Positions 17,801-27,397 of a stretch of 64,000 nucleotides of DNA are shown piece after piece (position 1 is the stretch's first letter; each line of letters starts with the position of its first letter). Made by a program: the position numbers and the translations under genes. The notes beneath the pieces are model-generated. The model did no database searches. It was given only the letters and a program-made list of their open reading frames with translations, and was not told the origin of the DNA. The DNA is from Bin80 sp965220935 (lineage in GTDB: Bacteria > Bacteroidota > Rhodothermia > Rhodothermales > Bin80), in NCBI GenBank assembly GCA_965220935.1, contig OZ244857.1, positions 2,666,001 to 2,730,000 of the forward strand, in the 5' to 3' direction.

Positions 17801-20599
17801 TGATGATGGTCTGCCCACTGGCCGTGGCAGTGAGGTTTCTAGGGGCGCCTGGCCGCGTCGCGGCGGCGGTCGTGGCATCATCGGTATTTGACGGACTGTT
17901 GCTGTCACCCACCGAGTTGCGGGCATAGACCCTGTAATGCCGCGTCGTCCCTGCACTAAGTCCCGAATCGCGGTAGGTGCGACCGGTCCCCGTGTGTCCA
18001 GGAGAAACGTTTTGCCAGTTTGAAGTCCCGTTGGCCGACCACTGTACGCGATAGCCGCTGATGGCCGCGCCCCCGTCACTGCTCGGCACCTGCCAGGCCA
18101 GATTAATGATGGTCTGCCCACTGGCCGTGGCAGTGAGGTTTCGGGGCGCCCCCGGACGCGTGACGGTGGTGGCATTGGCTTTGTTGGATGCAGCACTTTC
18201 ACCAACCGAATTGATGGCATACACGCGGTAATGACGTGTGGTGCCTGCCGAAAGTCCTGTGTGCTCATAGGTGGTCCCCGTTGATTCGGTGTCATCTTCC
18301 ACATCATTCCATGTATCTCCTGTACCCGTTGGCGACACTTCAATCCGATAGCCTATAATCGCTGACCCGCCGGTGCTGGCGGGAGCCGTCCACGAGAGGT
18401 CAATGGCCGTCGGTCCATCGGCCACGGCGGTTAAACTGCGGGGTGCACTTGACACAGAAGCATTCGTCGTGCCCGTTGCAACATTGGAAACAGGCCCTGG
18501 GCCAACAGAGTTGACGGCACTGACCCGGAAATGTCTGGTCTGCCCAGCACGCATGCCACCTACCGTGTAGGTCGTGGTTGTCGAATTTGTATTCGCTAAC
18601 CAGATGAACCACTCTGAGTTATTTTCGGAGTACTCGATTTTGTACCCCGTAATCGCGGCACCGCCAGTACGGGTCGGGGCGGTCCAAGAAAGCCTGATCC
18701 TATTTTGGTCCAATGCCGTAGCCCTAAGTCCAGTGGGAGCACCAGGGGCTGAGTTCGTGGTTGCACTGGCCACACTAGACGCTGCACCTGTGCCTGCTGA
18801 GTTAATGGCACTGACCCTGTAATGCCGCGTGGTACCTGCCGAGAGTCCCGTGTGAGCATAGGTGGTTGCCGTGGATCCAGTATTAGCCTGCCGTTCGGTC
18901 CAGTTTGAAGTCCCGTTGGGCGACACTTCAATGCGATACCCTGTAATGGATGCGCCGCCGGTATTGGTCGGAGCGGTCCACGATAGATTAATGGTGGTCT
19001 GCCCCGATGCCGTGGCCGTCAATCCAGTCGGCGCTGCCGGGGCGGTGGCGGCATCGGTGGTCTTAAGGGTAGACGATGTACTAAATCCTATTGAATTCCG
19101 GGCAGCTACACCAATGGCGTATTGGGTGGATGGCGTTAGTCCAGTGGCCATGTAACTTGTGACCGTAGGTTCAACCGTCGTTCTAACAGCAACTTCAGCA
19201 TTATCATTTCTAGCAATAACAATCTCGTATAGCGTGATCGGCGAGCCCCCATCATCGGTTGGGGGTCCCCATGAGAGACTGATCGTGGTCGGCCCTGTAA
19301 CCGTCGCTGAAAGTGATGTAGGGTCACCTGGCCGCGTGGCCTCATCGGTGGTGGTGCCACTGGGGGTGTCTATCCCATCGCTGAAGCCTTCCTTATTGCG
19401 CGCAGTGACTCGATAATATCTCGTGGTTCCTGGATCAAGCCCTGTGTCTGAGGCACTTGTTTTAGTCGTTCGATTCACCACGGCATTCCACGGTTGACGG
19501 CCAGAGGTGGAGTAAAATACATTATAGTCAACCGGTGCGCCGCCGGTCTCCACAGGGGCCGTCCAGGAAATATTGATGGTGGTGCGCCCATCCGCAGTTG
19601 CCGTCAAATTCGTCGGAGCATCAGGGGGAGTGGCCGCCTTCGTGGTGATCTTCTCAATCCCAGCATAAACACTAATTCGCTCAATTTTATTTGCGGCAGA
19701 TATATTCACTTGGTGCTCCTTGGCGGCCTTAAGTCCAGTGATGGTGAAAACCCTAGTGGAGGCAGCCACATCTGTCTCAAAGACGTATTTGACAGGGTTT
19801 AGCTCCCAAACTCGTACCAAATACCCCGTGATCGGCGAGCCCCCATTATCTGCCGGGGCCGACCATGAAACCGAGACCATTGACGGGCTGGGCGCCGAAA
19901 TGCTACCAATCGTGGGCGCCCCTGCCCAGGCTTTGTCGGTAGTGCCTTCCTTGGCATCCGACCATGGCCCCCAACCGTCCGAATCCCTATTACGAACCCG
20001 GTAACGGCGCGTGGTGTTCGGTCGAAGGAGTTTAGTTGTAAAAGTGGTTGGAATGGTAGGGATATTTTCTGCTTTGTATTCATCAATATAATAATTTTGT
20101 GGTGCGTTAAGATAGACTTGCAATTCAACCCCAGTGATGGCTTTACCCCCACGGGGTTGGGGTCTCCAAGAAATAGTCAGACTTGATCGTCTATCCGCTG
20201 ACGTGGTTCCACCGGGCACGACTCTCACGTTGGTCGGTTTACCAGGGCGTCGTTGATCTGGCGATGCCATTTCATTGGAGTGCGCCGGATGGATGTTCAA
20301 AGAAGTAGACTCGCCACGGAAAGGGATTTCTTGCTCATCCTGACGTGGTAACTCTGATGGACTAACAGAAAAATCTCCTAAAAAATGGGGGGGGGGGGGG
20401 AATTTTGTGGGCTCACCAAAGATATCAATGAAGCGCTTTCATGGCGATCATCACTTGAACCATCTACAAGGAAAGACGGCTCGCCAAGCTGCCAACCAGA
20501 TTCTGTAGGACTGAGGGATTGATAATCCCAAAGCCATGCATGACCCCCAGCATCCGCGGCGATTAAACCAAAGAAGAAAGATAGAACGATGATGAACAT
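14865..20599 (-). CDS. giant fibronectin-III surface protein, out of frame at a poly-C tract (phase OFF)
   Basis: The body (20300-14865 and upstream to the tract) holds about 15 FN3 domains, each recognisable by APxxLTATA, xxINLSWTAP, GYRIEVSPNG and GTTRHYRVSAINS. Two putative-Ig repeats (YPVG...GGxxPYTY...GTP) begin near residue 1526 of the 1,811-residue frame, and a type IX style tail (NYPNPFTHSTRIVFDLP) begins near 1720. The signal peptide (MFIIVLSFFFGLIAADAGG) is at 20599 in a different frame. That frame runs into a 14-C run (sense strand) and stops straight after it (PPPPIF*). A run of 12 or 15 C would join both parts. The N-terminal piece ESASLISL resembles ESATLSL at the same place in the second FN3 gene, supporting one split gene. 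GC content is far above the neighbours'. Likely secreted, cell-attached and adhesive, by family. Confidence 0.85.
15700..17520 (-). repeat. near-identical 300/306-bp tandem FN3 repeats
   Basis: The phrase CCGTCAATCC recurs at 16001, 16307, 16613, 16913, 17219 and 17519, that is every 300 or 306 bp. The six-base difference reflects two linker versions (TSTPTATRP and DAATRP). The high DNA identity between units makes expansion and contraction by recombination likely. Confidence 0.9.
20387..20400. repeat. poly-G(14) tract, contingency locus of the first FN3 gene
   Basis: Fourteen consecutive G on the plus strand (C on the coding strand) join the signal-peptide frame to the FN3 frame. Slippage of one or two bases changes the frame. 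At 14 the frames do not connect; 12 or 15 would connect them. Long mononucleotide runs are established slipped-strand switches in many bacteria. Confidence 0.85.
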
Positions 20600-20689
20600 G
20601 GGTTAAGTTAAGAAAATTTATTATGATCAAATATACCATCTAAAAACTTCTTTTGTTCCAAAAGTCAACAAAGGTGGCACGATGATCAG

Positions 20690-20879
20690 TTGATCTGAAG
20701 CTAGCAATGAGATCTGTGATTGGGTTCAAACCTGTTGCCATAGATAATCCTAAAATGAACGCATAAATAAAACACGTCAAAACCACTGTGGCAAGAAACC
20801 GAATGTTTGAAAACTTCCGATAGCGATTTCTATTCTACTCCGAGGATATGGATCTCTACCCACGATTCGTGATGCAACC
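20690..20879 (+). mobile_element. ISL3-family remnant, C-terminal end only
   Basis: In broken frames this stretch encodes IKHVKTTVARNRMFENFR, then DMDLYPRF, matching the ISL3 copy at 5566 (IQEIKTT...FENFR, GGLDLYP). It ends in the same terminal sequence, CTCTACCCACGATTCGTGAT, near 20879. Its N-terminal half is missing. With the remnant at 14164-14838, in the same orientation, it brackets the first FN3 gene. Confidence 0.6.
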
Positions 20880-21366
20880 AGTATTTTAGCATAAGATCCT
20901 CTTATGATGCATTGATCTCCATCTGGTTTTTGCACAAAATTGCATTGGATTACTGAGCGATTGACCTTGATTGTAATCTCAATCTCCTAACTGTAAGCCT
21001 GAAAGTAATAACAGAATGTGAGAAACCCGAGTCCTCCACAGATTTATTGGTGCTCACTTGTTTTGCCAGAATATGAAGATGAATCATCGCTTCACAATAC
21101 GGATATGGAGTATTAGAGACATGTGCCTCGTTGCTTGGATATGCATCAGTATGTTGCCATGTGGATCAAAATAGAGATGGCACGAGACACCTATGCTTTG
21201 TGCATCAGATCGCGGGATGTACCTATATGCGATAATAGATCTAAATTCATGAAACTATGTAATTATTTAATCTTTTTAACTTATTTTACGGTATAATGCT
21301 ACGGGAAATTTGCCCTTAAGTCCATTATTCTACTATACCTAATCATTCTTTAGCACGAAGAAAACA
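20880..21366. other. intergenic gap, possible promoter only
   Basis: No gene is recognisable. A TATAAT at 21292-21297, preceded by an AT-rich stretch, could be a -10 element for the gene starting at 21367. Bacteroidota promoters often depart from this consensus, so this is weak. Confidence 0.3.
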
Positions 21367-21973
21367 ATGCCTGAGTGGATCCAGATTGAATCAGGAATTC
21401 TTGCTGTTGTTACGCTTTTGGTCGCTATAGGAGTCTGGCTGGGACGTATTACTGCCAATCAAAATTACTTCAAAGATTTCATGAAGGAAATCAAGGGCGA
21501 TCTACATGTAACCCAGAGCGATCTACGTGAAACACAGAAAGATCTACATGAAACACAGAGCGTTATGCGTGAAATACAGAGCGTTATGCGTGAAATACAG
21601 AGCAATCTACGTGAAATCAATAGCAAGGCTATTAGATATATTATCTAATCCTAATCACAATGTTTTGAATGCTCAGAGTCCTCTAAGACTGAGTGAGTTA
21701 GGCCAAAAAATCTTGAAAGAATTGAATGCAGATGACTGGGTTGATCAGATTGCTCAAACCATACAAATTTCAGTTGAAAACAAAGATGTTTATGGAGTTC
21801 AAGAATATTGTTTTAGGCACGCTCAGAATGATACTATCTACTCTGATGATAAGCGTAAGCAAATGCGTAGTGTTGCTTATGAAAATGGTGTTTCAGAGTT
21901 TGATGTACGACGTGTCATTGGACTTAAACTTCGAGACGCTATATTAAAATCAATGAAAATACAGAATACATGA
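21367..21973 (+). pseudogene. membrane-anchored coiled-coil protein, frameshifted after heptad repeats
   Basis: The first frame (21367-21648) encodes an N-terminal membrane helix (ILAVVTLLVAIGVWLG) and six seven-residue repeats of the type DLRETQK/VMREIQS, coded by 21-bp DNA repeats, consistent with a coiled coil. It stops soon after REINSK. The next frame continues with IARLLDIL...SPLRLSELGQKILKELNADDWVDQIA, VQEYCFRHA and ENGVSEFDVRRVIGLKLRDAIL to 21973. This is a C-terminal domain I have seen in uncharacterised proteins with exactly this N-terminal layout. One frameshift near 21625 therefore splits one gene. The function is unknown. Confidence 0.65.
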
Positions 21974-22165
21974 TGCAACCTACGGGGAAAGCCCGCTCCC
22001 ACGAATCCAGTATGCATAGAAGCTAGTTATCAAATCGCTAAGCAAAATGCAAAGCCATCCTCTTAGAAGTCTGAACACATAAATAACTGGGTTCGAAACA
22101 GTTGGGATACCCAAAATATGCAATGATTTTTGTACGATCAAATTTAATAAGTCAATTATCAATTT

Positions 22166-22846
22166 TTGAATAGTCATCAGGTCAGTTTCTTAATTCAATT
22201 AAGTTTTTTGTTTACAGTGCTTTCCGTTCCGTGTAAAGCACAAGATCATGCATTCTCCATAGCCCGTGTAAAATATGGAGGCGGGGGAGATTGGTACAGT
22301 GACGAACAATCCCTCCCTGAACTGTTGGCCTACATCCGTACTGAAACTCTGGTTGATGTCGCGCCCACACCCGAAGTCGTAGAACTCACTAGCGAACGAC
22401 TCTTTTCATTTCCATACTTGTATTTAACAGGGCATGGGAACGTTGTCTTTACCGAAACCGAGACTACACGACTACGTCAGTACCTCCATGAAGGCGGTTT
22501 TTTGCACATTGACGATAACTACGGACTTAATGAGGCCATTCGCCGTGAAATGAAAAAGGTATTCCCCCAACAGGAGTTTGTAGAACTTCCATTTGACCAC
22601 CCAATCTTCCACACTCACTATTCATTCCCCAATGGCCTCCCTAAAATCCATGAACATGACGGAAAACCACCTCAGGGGCTCGGATTATTTGACACCTATG
22701 GACGATTGTGTGTCTTCTACAGCTATGAGAGCGATTTAGGCGATGGATGGGAACCTGAATCTGTCCATGACCTTCCTACTGAGGTTCGCGAAAATGCCCT
22801 GAAAATGGGTACTAATATTTTAGTTTACTCTCTCATTGGATCTTAA
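22166..22846 (+). CDS. DUF4159 domain protein, exported
   Basis: A 226-residue protein starting at TTG 22166, with a signal peptide ending near KAQDH. The DUF4159 core is complete: RVKYGGGGDWYSD, LYLTGHG, LRQYLHEGGFLHIDDNYGLN, EFVELPFDHPIFH and the late CVFYSYESDLGDGWE. The family resembles a glutamine-amidotransferase-like fold and is common near von Willebrand/MoxR-type gene sets in this phylum, but no biochemical activity is established. It stands alone here. An internal start is possible, but the signal peptide favours 22166. Confidence 0.85.
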   Translation: MNSHQVSFLIQLSFLFTVLSVPCKAQDHAFSIARVKYGGGGDWYSDEQSLPELLAYIRTETLVDVAPTPEVVELTSERLFSFPYLYLTGHGNVVFTETETTRLRQYLHEGGFLHIDDNYGLNEAIRREMKKVFPQQEFVELPFDHPIFHTHYSFPNGLPKIHEHDGKPPQGLGLFDTYGRLCVFYSYESDLGDGWEPESVHDLPTEVRENALKMGTNILVYSLIGS

Positions 22847-23538
22847 TTCCAGAGACTGAGCAACACCTCTCAATCAAGACGGCATCTACTGATATTGACA
22901 AAAATTGTCTTCCGAAAAATCAAAGTTCCTCCCCTCACAGTCATGTACAAATGAGTAGGAGCTCAATAATCCTTCCAATAAACCATGACAATATCAATAG
23001 CGTTTTATCTTGATGCGCAGGTCAACATTTCGCTACAAATATAGGAAACATCTATCCATAGTAGTATTCAATTGACTGACTGTCAACAAACGCCTTGGTT
23101 ACAACCTCATAATGATTTCTGCCTGCTCTGTTCAATTTCTGTGGAATCTAGTTTGCCGTCATATCATCCATAATTTTAGCGGCCGAAATAAATGATGCCT
23201 CTATGATTGCCTGAGATTATTTGAACCACGCTCTCATAATGTAGCCGTGTATCCTTCCTATTTTACTTTCGTATTGTGACATCATTAATGTATTAACCTC
23301 AAATCATTGACTGCGCCGTATGAATATTGTAGTCCCCAAATGGCATCCATCATTGCCTTGCGAGGCGAGTTCTCTTTTCGCGGTTGCATCAAAGCAGACA
23401 ATAAAATCGTACAAATGTGCTTTACAAAATCCGCCTACCGAATGAATCCTGTCACCGTAGGTGCACTTGAAGATCTCATTGTTTTGCACAGGTATAGGAA
23501 CTTTTTATTGACATGAATTATATGACTTCTCAAACTTA
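22847..23538. other. 692-bp gap upstream of glyA
   Basis: No convincing gene. Short open frames at 23304-23516 on both strands lack family motifs and contradict one another. A decayed gene is possible. The start of glyA has two consecutive ATG codons (23539 and 23542). Confidence 0.4.
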
Positions 23539-24837
23539 ATGATGACTCATCTTGAATCGCAAGATCCAGCCGTTTATCAAGCAATTAAACATGAAGTGGA
23601 GCGACAGAACTTCGGTTTAGAGCTGATTGCTTCCGAAAATTTTGTGTCCAAAAGTGTCATGCAAGCGCAGGGCTCTGTCTTCACGAATAAATATGCGGAA
23701 GGGCTTCCTGATCGCCGATACTACGCGGGATGCGAATATGCTGATACTGTTGAAAATTTGGCGAGAGATCGTGCCAAAGACCTGTTTCAGTGCGATTGGG
23801 TCAATGTACAACCCCACTCTGGCGCTTCTGCCAACGCGGCAATCTACCTGAGCTGCCTCAAACCAGGAGATACATTTTTAGGGCTTGACCTAGCCCATGG
23901 AGGCCATCTAACCCATGGAAGCCCAGTCAATTTTTCAGGGGTATGGTTTCAGGCAACCCATTATGGAGTTGAAAAGGATGGTCGCATCAACATGAACCGA
24001 GTTCGTGAGAAGGCTAAATCAGTCAAACCAAAATTGATTTCAATAGGTGCCAGTGCATATTCACGTGATTTTGATTATCAAGCATTCCGTTCCATCGCCG
24101 ATGAAGTTGGGGCTTTACTATGGATGGATATGGCCCACCCCGCTGGCCTAATTGCTGCCAAAGTATTGAATGATCCACTGCCACATGCACATATCGTTAC
24201 AACCACAACCCATAAGACTCTTCGTGGACCGCGTGGAGGAATGATTCTCATTGGACGAGACTTTGAGAACCCATTTGGGAAGGTGGCACCTAAGAGTGGT
24301 CGTGTTCGCATGATGAGTGAATTGCTTGATTCTGCAGTGTTCCCTGGTATGCAGGGCGGCCCACTCGTCCATGTCATCGCAGCAAAAGCCGTTGCCTTCA
24401 AAGAAGCACTCCAACCCGAATTTGTCAGATATGCGATACAGGTACAAAAAAATTCCTCTGTTATGGCCCACTCATTTATGAATCAAGGTTATGATGTGAT
24501 TAGCGGCGGCACTGACAATCATCTTGTGCTGGTTGATCTTCGTAGCAAAGGGATTACTGGTAAGGATGCCGAGACCGCGTTACAAGCAGCCCATATCACC
24601 GTTAATAAAAATATGGTACCCTTTGATCAGCAAAGCCCTTTTGTCACAAGCGGCATCCGTTTGGGAACGGCATCTGTTACAACCAGAGGTTTCAGAGAAG
24701 CAGAGATTGAGCATGTTGTACACTTAATTGACCAGATACTAAATTCACCTTTTGATGAATCTGTAAGATCTAAGGTGAAAAATGAAATTCATGCAATCTG
24801 TCAAACTCATCCCCTCTATGATTTTGTCTTAGTATAG
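23539..24837 (+). CDS. glyA: serine hydroxymethyltransferase
   Basis: A full-length 432-residue PLP enzyme that interconverts serine and glycine with tetrahydrofolate, supplying one-carbon units. Landmarks are NFGLELIASENFVS near the N-terminus, TNKYAEGLPDRRYYAGCEY, and the PLP-lysine segment TTTTHKTLRGPRGG with Lys near residue 226. Further on come VFPGMQGGPLVHVIAAKAVA and the C-terminal SGIRLGTASVTTRGF. The cytosolic housekeeping gene is intact and appears monocistronic. Confidence 0.97.
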   Translation: MMTHLESQDPAVYQAIKHEVERQNFGLELIASENFVSKSVMQAQGSVFTNKYAEGLPDRRYYAGCEYADTVENLARDRAKDLFQCDWVNVQPHSGASANAAIYLSCLKPGDTFLGLDLAHGGHLTHGSPVNFSGVWFQATHYGVEKDGRINMNRVREKAKSVKPKLISIGASAYSRDFDYQAFRSIADEVGALLWMDMAHPAGLIAAKVLNDPLPHAHIVTTTTHKTLRGPRGGMILIGRDFENPFGKVAPKSGRVRMMSELLDSAVFPGMQGGPLVHVIAAKAVAFKEALQPEFVRYAIQVQKNSSVMAHSFMNQGYDVISGGTDNHLVLVDLRSKGITGKDAETALQAAHITVNKNMVPFDQQSPFVTSGIRLGTASVTTRGFREAEIEHVVHLIDQILNSPFDESVRSKVKNEIHAICQTHPLYDFVLV

Positions 24838-24970
24838 CCACTGGGCAACCGTATCTCATTACCCTGCTGAATGATCGTATTTTGTGGTGCCTTACATAGC
24901 TTACCTCCACATGTGCTATGAACAGACTCAGTAGGATTTTGTATATCACTCAGTTTCTATATAAAAGTCT

Positions 24971-25564
24971 ATGAATGCCGCACAATCCGAAAAATCAATC
25001 TCCTTGCATGATTATGAGTTATCGGAAGAGATATACCACATGGCCCTTATTGGGGGACAAGATGAGTCAATCATAGACACCAATGGCAAGGATGTTGACT
25101 GGCTGTTAGATCTTCGACTTCCTCTCCTTGACGGCCGAATTGCAAATCGATTAGGGGAGGTGGTGGCTAATCGCCTTCGCTCTCTGGGATGCCTACAAGT
25201 AGCAGGCTATGGGTTTGGTGGCAACGCTATGGTTTGCGCCGCTATAAATTGTAATGGTAATCCACCTTTATTGGGTGGGTTTATCCGCTCTGAACGAAAA
25301 CCTCACGGCCGCCAGCGGATTGTTGAGGGCCCCCTTGATATCCACGCTCCTGTTGTACTGCTTGACGACTTACTCAATAGTGGAAAAACTGCTCTACATG
25401 CTATTGATCAACTTAGTAAGGAAGGTTTTAATGTCGTAGGTTGTTTCACTGTTTTTGAGTACACCTGGGGGGAAGGACGAATAAAATTGGAAGAAAAGGG
25501 GTTCTGGGTAGACACTCTCATGGAGTTGGCCATTAATCAGGAGGATTCCGTCGTACGCCGATAA
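24971..25564 (+). CDS. orotate phosphoribosyltransferase-like protein
   Basis: A 197-residue type I phosphoribosyltransferase. The PRPP-binding loop is VVLLDDLLNSGKTALHAI near residue 137, and the preceding GGFIRSERKPHGRQRIVEGP matches the orotate-PRTase hood and substrate region (lysine/arginine-rich, EGP). It may act in pyrimidine synthesis or salvage. The D-D-x-x-N-S-G-K-T variant differs from the classic D-D-V-x-T-x-G-T, so exact substrate assignment is uncertain and I give no gene symbol. It lies five bases before tatC and is probably co-transcribed with it. Confidence 0.8.
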   Translation: MNAAQSEKSISLHDYELSEEIYHMALIGGQDESIIDTNGKDVDWLLDLRLPLLDGRIANRLGEVVANRLRSLGCLQVAGYGFGGNAMVCAAINCNGNPPLLGGFIRSERKPHGRQRIVEGPLDIHAPVVLLDDLLNSGKTALHAIDQLSKEGFNVVGCFTVFEYTWGEGRIKLEEKGFWVDTLMELAINQEDSVVRR

Positions 25565-25569
25565 CCTCA

Positions 25570-26475
25570 ATGGATTTTAACTGGCGAAGAATTATTGGTC
25601 GGAATAGATCCACTGAGCCGACTCAGTCTGTTCAGATTTCTGACACTCAGCAACTCACAGAACCTCGAGATAATGTGTTACCAGAAGGCAGTGAAATGTC
25701 ATTTCTGGATCACTTAGAAGATTTACGGTGGACGATTATCAAGGGAGTTGGTGGCGTAGTTCTGATGACCATTATTGCAGCGATCTTTCATGACTGGGTT
25801 GTTGATGTCGTGCTGATGGGACCCGCCAGATCTGATTTTATTACCTACCAACTCCTTGGTCTTGATTTTACAGATCTACATCTTCAAAATCGTACTGTAA
25901 CAGGGCAATTTTTCGCCTTGGTGGGGATCGTCATGGCTGTAGGCCTTGTAGCTGGATCGCCTATTCTGATCTACTACGTATGGAAGTTTATTGAGCCGGG
26001 ACTCTATCCTAAAGAAAAAGCTGGCATGAAATTTATTGCAGCATTTGCAACCTTCTTCTTTGTGATCGGAATCCTGTTTGGATACTTAGTCATTACGCCC
26101 TTAGCACTCAACTTTTTCAATAATTTTATTATCTCTGATGTCATCCGCAATGAATTTGATATCACGCGATACTTCAGCAGTGTGACTTGGTGGGCATTTG
26201 GTGCTGGCCTACTTTTTGAATTACCAGTGGTGATTTATTTCCTCACTAAGCTCGGAATAGCGACTCCAGAGCGACTCCGAAAGTTCCGAAAATACGCTTT
26301 CTTAGGAGTATTTGTTGTCGGCGCATTCGTGACTCCAGCAGACCCGTTTTCAATGTTTGCTGCTGCCGTTCCATTGTATCTTCTTTACGAGGGTTCAATT
26401 ATCGTAGCAGCCTGGACTGAGCGCAAACGTGTTCGTGAACTCAATGAGGTGTTTGGAGACTCCGATGATGTATAG
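25570..26475 (+). CDS. tatC: Sec-independent translocase subunit TatC
   Basis: A 301-residue inner-membrane protein with about six transmembrane helices. The N-terminal signature MSFLDHLEDLRWTI begins near residue 43 after an unusually long polar extension. A conserved middle region (WKFIEPGLYPKEK) precedes the later helices (FFFVIGILFGYLVITPLAL; FELPVVIYFLTKLGI; VVGAFVTPADPFSM). TatC recognises twin-arginine signal peptides and nucleates the Tat translocon. No tatA/B gene is adjacent. It overlaps nothing and follows the phosphoribosyltransferase in one operon. Confidence 0.96.
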   Translation: MDFNWRRIIGRNRSTEPTQSVQISDTQQLTEPRDNVLPEGSEMSFLDHLEDLRWTIIKGVGGVVLMTIIAAIFHDWVVDVVLMGPARSDFITYQLLGLDFTDLHLQNRTVTGQFFALVGIVMAVGLVAGSPILIYYVWKFIEPGLYPKEKAGMKFIAAFATFFFVIGILFGYLVITPLALNFFNNFIISDVIRNEFDITRYFSSVTWWAFGAGLLFELPVVIYFLTKLGIATPERLRKFRKYAFLGVFVVGAFVTPADPFSMFAAAVPLYLLYEGSIIVAAWTERKRVRELNEVFGDSDDV

Positions 26476-26537
26476 TGTTGAGTAACCTATGATGTTAGAA
26501 CCTATCACATCCTCTTGCGAACAAAAATACCTGATCA

Positions 26538-26870
26538 CTATAAGCGAGAGTCTGGAAATACATAACTCACTATTTTCATAAACAATCCTATAAGATAAAC
26601 CGTAGCAGAGCCTAGCAAAGTCACTAGAACAGAGGGGTGATAATTAAGAATTCCTATCCCAGATAGGATTATGACTACAATCACAAATATAATCCATATT
26701 ACCAATAGAACAGTAGCAATTATCCAAACTTTTGATTGCAACTGTAGCCTCTTATGCTTTTCTATTTGAGCCCATATTTTCTCCTCCTCTTTTATATTCT
26801 TGGACCTGACATTCTCTTCTGGTTCCTCGCTTAAAAGAGCGATCTCAAAGCGAGAATTATCTTTCGCCAT
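26538..26870 (-). CDS. two-helix membrane protein, candidate toxin partner of the Panacea protein
   Basis: A 110-residue protein with a charged N-terminal half (about 1-45). Two hydrophobic segments follow: VWIIATVLLVIWIIFVIVVI at about 47-66 and the region SVLVTLLGSATVYLIGLFM. It has no enzymatic motif. Its start overlaps the end of the upstream Panacea-domain gene by 14 bp, so translation is probably coupled. Panacea antitoxins are known to pair with many unrelated toxins, including small membrane-active ones, so a toxin role is reasonable but unproven. An anchor or sensor function is the alternative. Confidence 0.55.
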   Translation of the reverse strand: MAKDNSRFEIALLSEEPEENVRSKNIKEEEKIWAQIEKHKRLQLQSKVWIIATVLLVIWIIFVIVVIILSGIGILNYHPSVLVTLLGSATVYLIGLFMKIVSYVFPDSRL

Positions 26871-27351
26871 TCGCTGTGTCTATTCTATTTTTGTAATATT
26901 CCTGAATAGTTGAATTGGCAATAGGAACAGAAATTCTTGACAATTCTCTGCGGGAGTGGCCTGTCACAGCTTGATCCCAGGGTGATCCTACCTGATGAGT
27001 CAATGCAGACAGCTGGAATGCAGAATACTTCTTATAGTGATTCCAAATCGTATCTAGAAATTTTTCATCAATCTCATTGATCTCTTCCTCATTGACTGAC
27101 TTAAAAGCAGATTCAATTAAGATCGTAATTGGCCCGCTCCCGTAATTCTTAACATAACTGTACAATTCGGGAATAACTGGTCCATATGTCCATGCCCGAA
27201 CTCGATCTCGTATCAATGGCCTGCCATGTTCACCGAGATACCATCCATGAGCTATATACACAAGCTTAAGAATCTTCATCGGTGTAAGATCTCTCTCCTC
27301 GTTCCAAGCCTTCAAGAGAAGGTAGTTAGCTACTGTGATTGAACTATACAT
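26857..27351 (-). CDS. Panacea/SocA-type (DUF4065) antitoxin-like protein
   Basis: A 164-residue protein with the DUF4065 pattern: SSITVANYLLLKAW, LTPMKILKLVYIAHGWYLGE, RVRAWTYGPVIPELYSYVK and LSALTHQVGSPWDQAV. The family (SocA/Panacea) supplies antitoxins whose partner genes are adjacent and highly variable. Here the partner is the overlapping two-helix membrane protein downstream. The order antitoxin then toxin, the 14-bp overlap and an isolated two-gene layout fit a toxin-antitoxin operon. The gene is intact. An IS3-family remnant starts about 45 bp upstream of it. Confidence 0.8.
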   Translation of the reverse strand: MYSSITVANYLLLKAWNEERDLTPMKILKLVYIAHGWYLGEHGRPLIRDRVRAWTYGPVIPELYSYVKNYGSGPITILIESAFKSVNEEEINEIDEKFLDTIWNHYKKYSAFQLSALTHQVGSPWDQAVTGHSRRELSRISVPIANSTIQEYYKNRIDTANGER

Positions 27352-27397
27352 ACAACATCAAGAATGTTTTATCACAACAAAAACTTTGAACTGGCGC

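Noticed and set aside
17522..18343. Long open frame within the first FN3 gene on the same strand but another phase
   Set aside because: A shadow of the GC-rich repeats; proline/arginine-rich composition is typical of out-of-frame reading.
20600..20940. Search for ends like those of the FN3 cassette around the first FN3 gene
   Set aside because: No TACGAAAATC-type end or 8-bp duplication found, so this gene is not shown to be in the same kind of cassette.
22080..22110. GGGTTCGAAAC resembling a tRNA T-arm
   Set aside because: No acceptor, D-arm or anticodon arm can be built around it.
23304..23516. Short open frames on both strands upstream of glyA
   Set aside because: Mutually overlapping, non-ATG start on the plus strand, no family signature; treated as non-coding.
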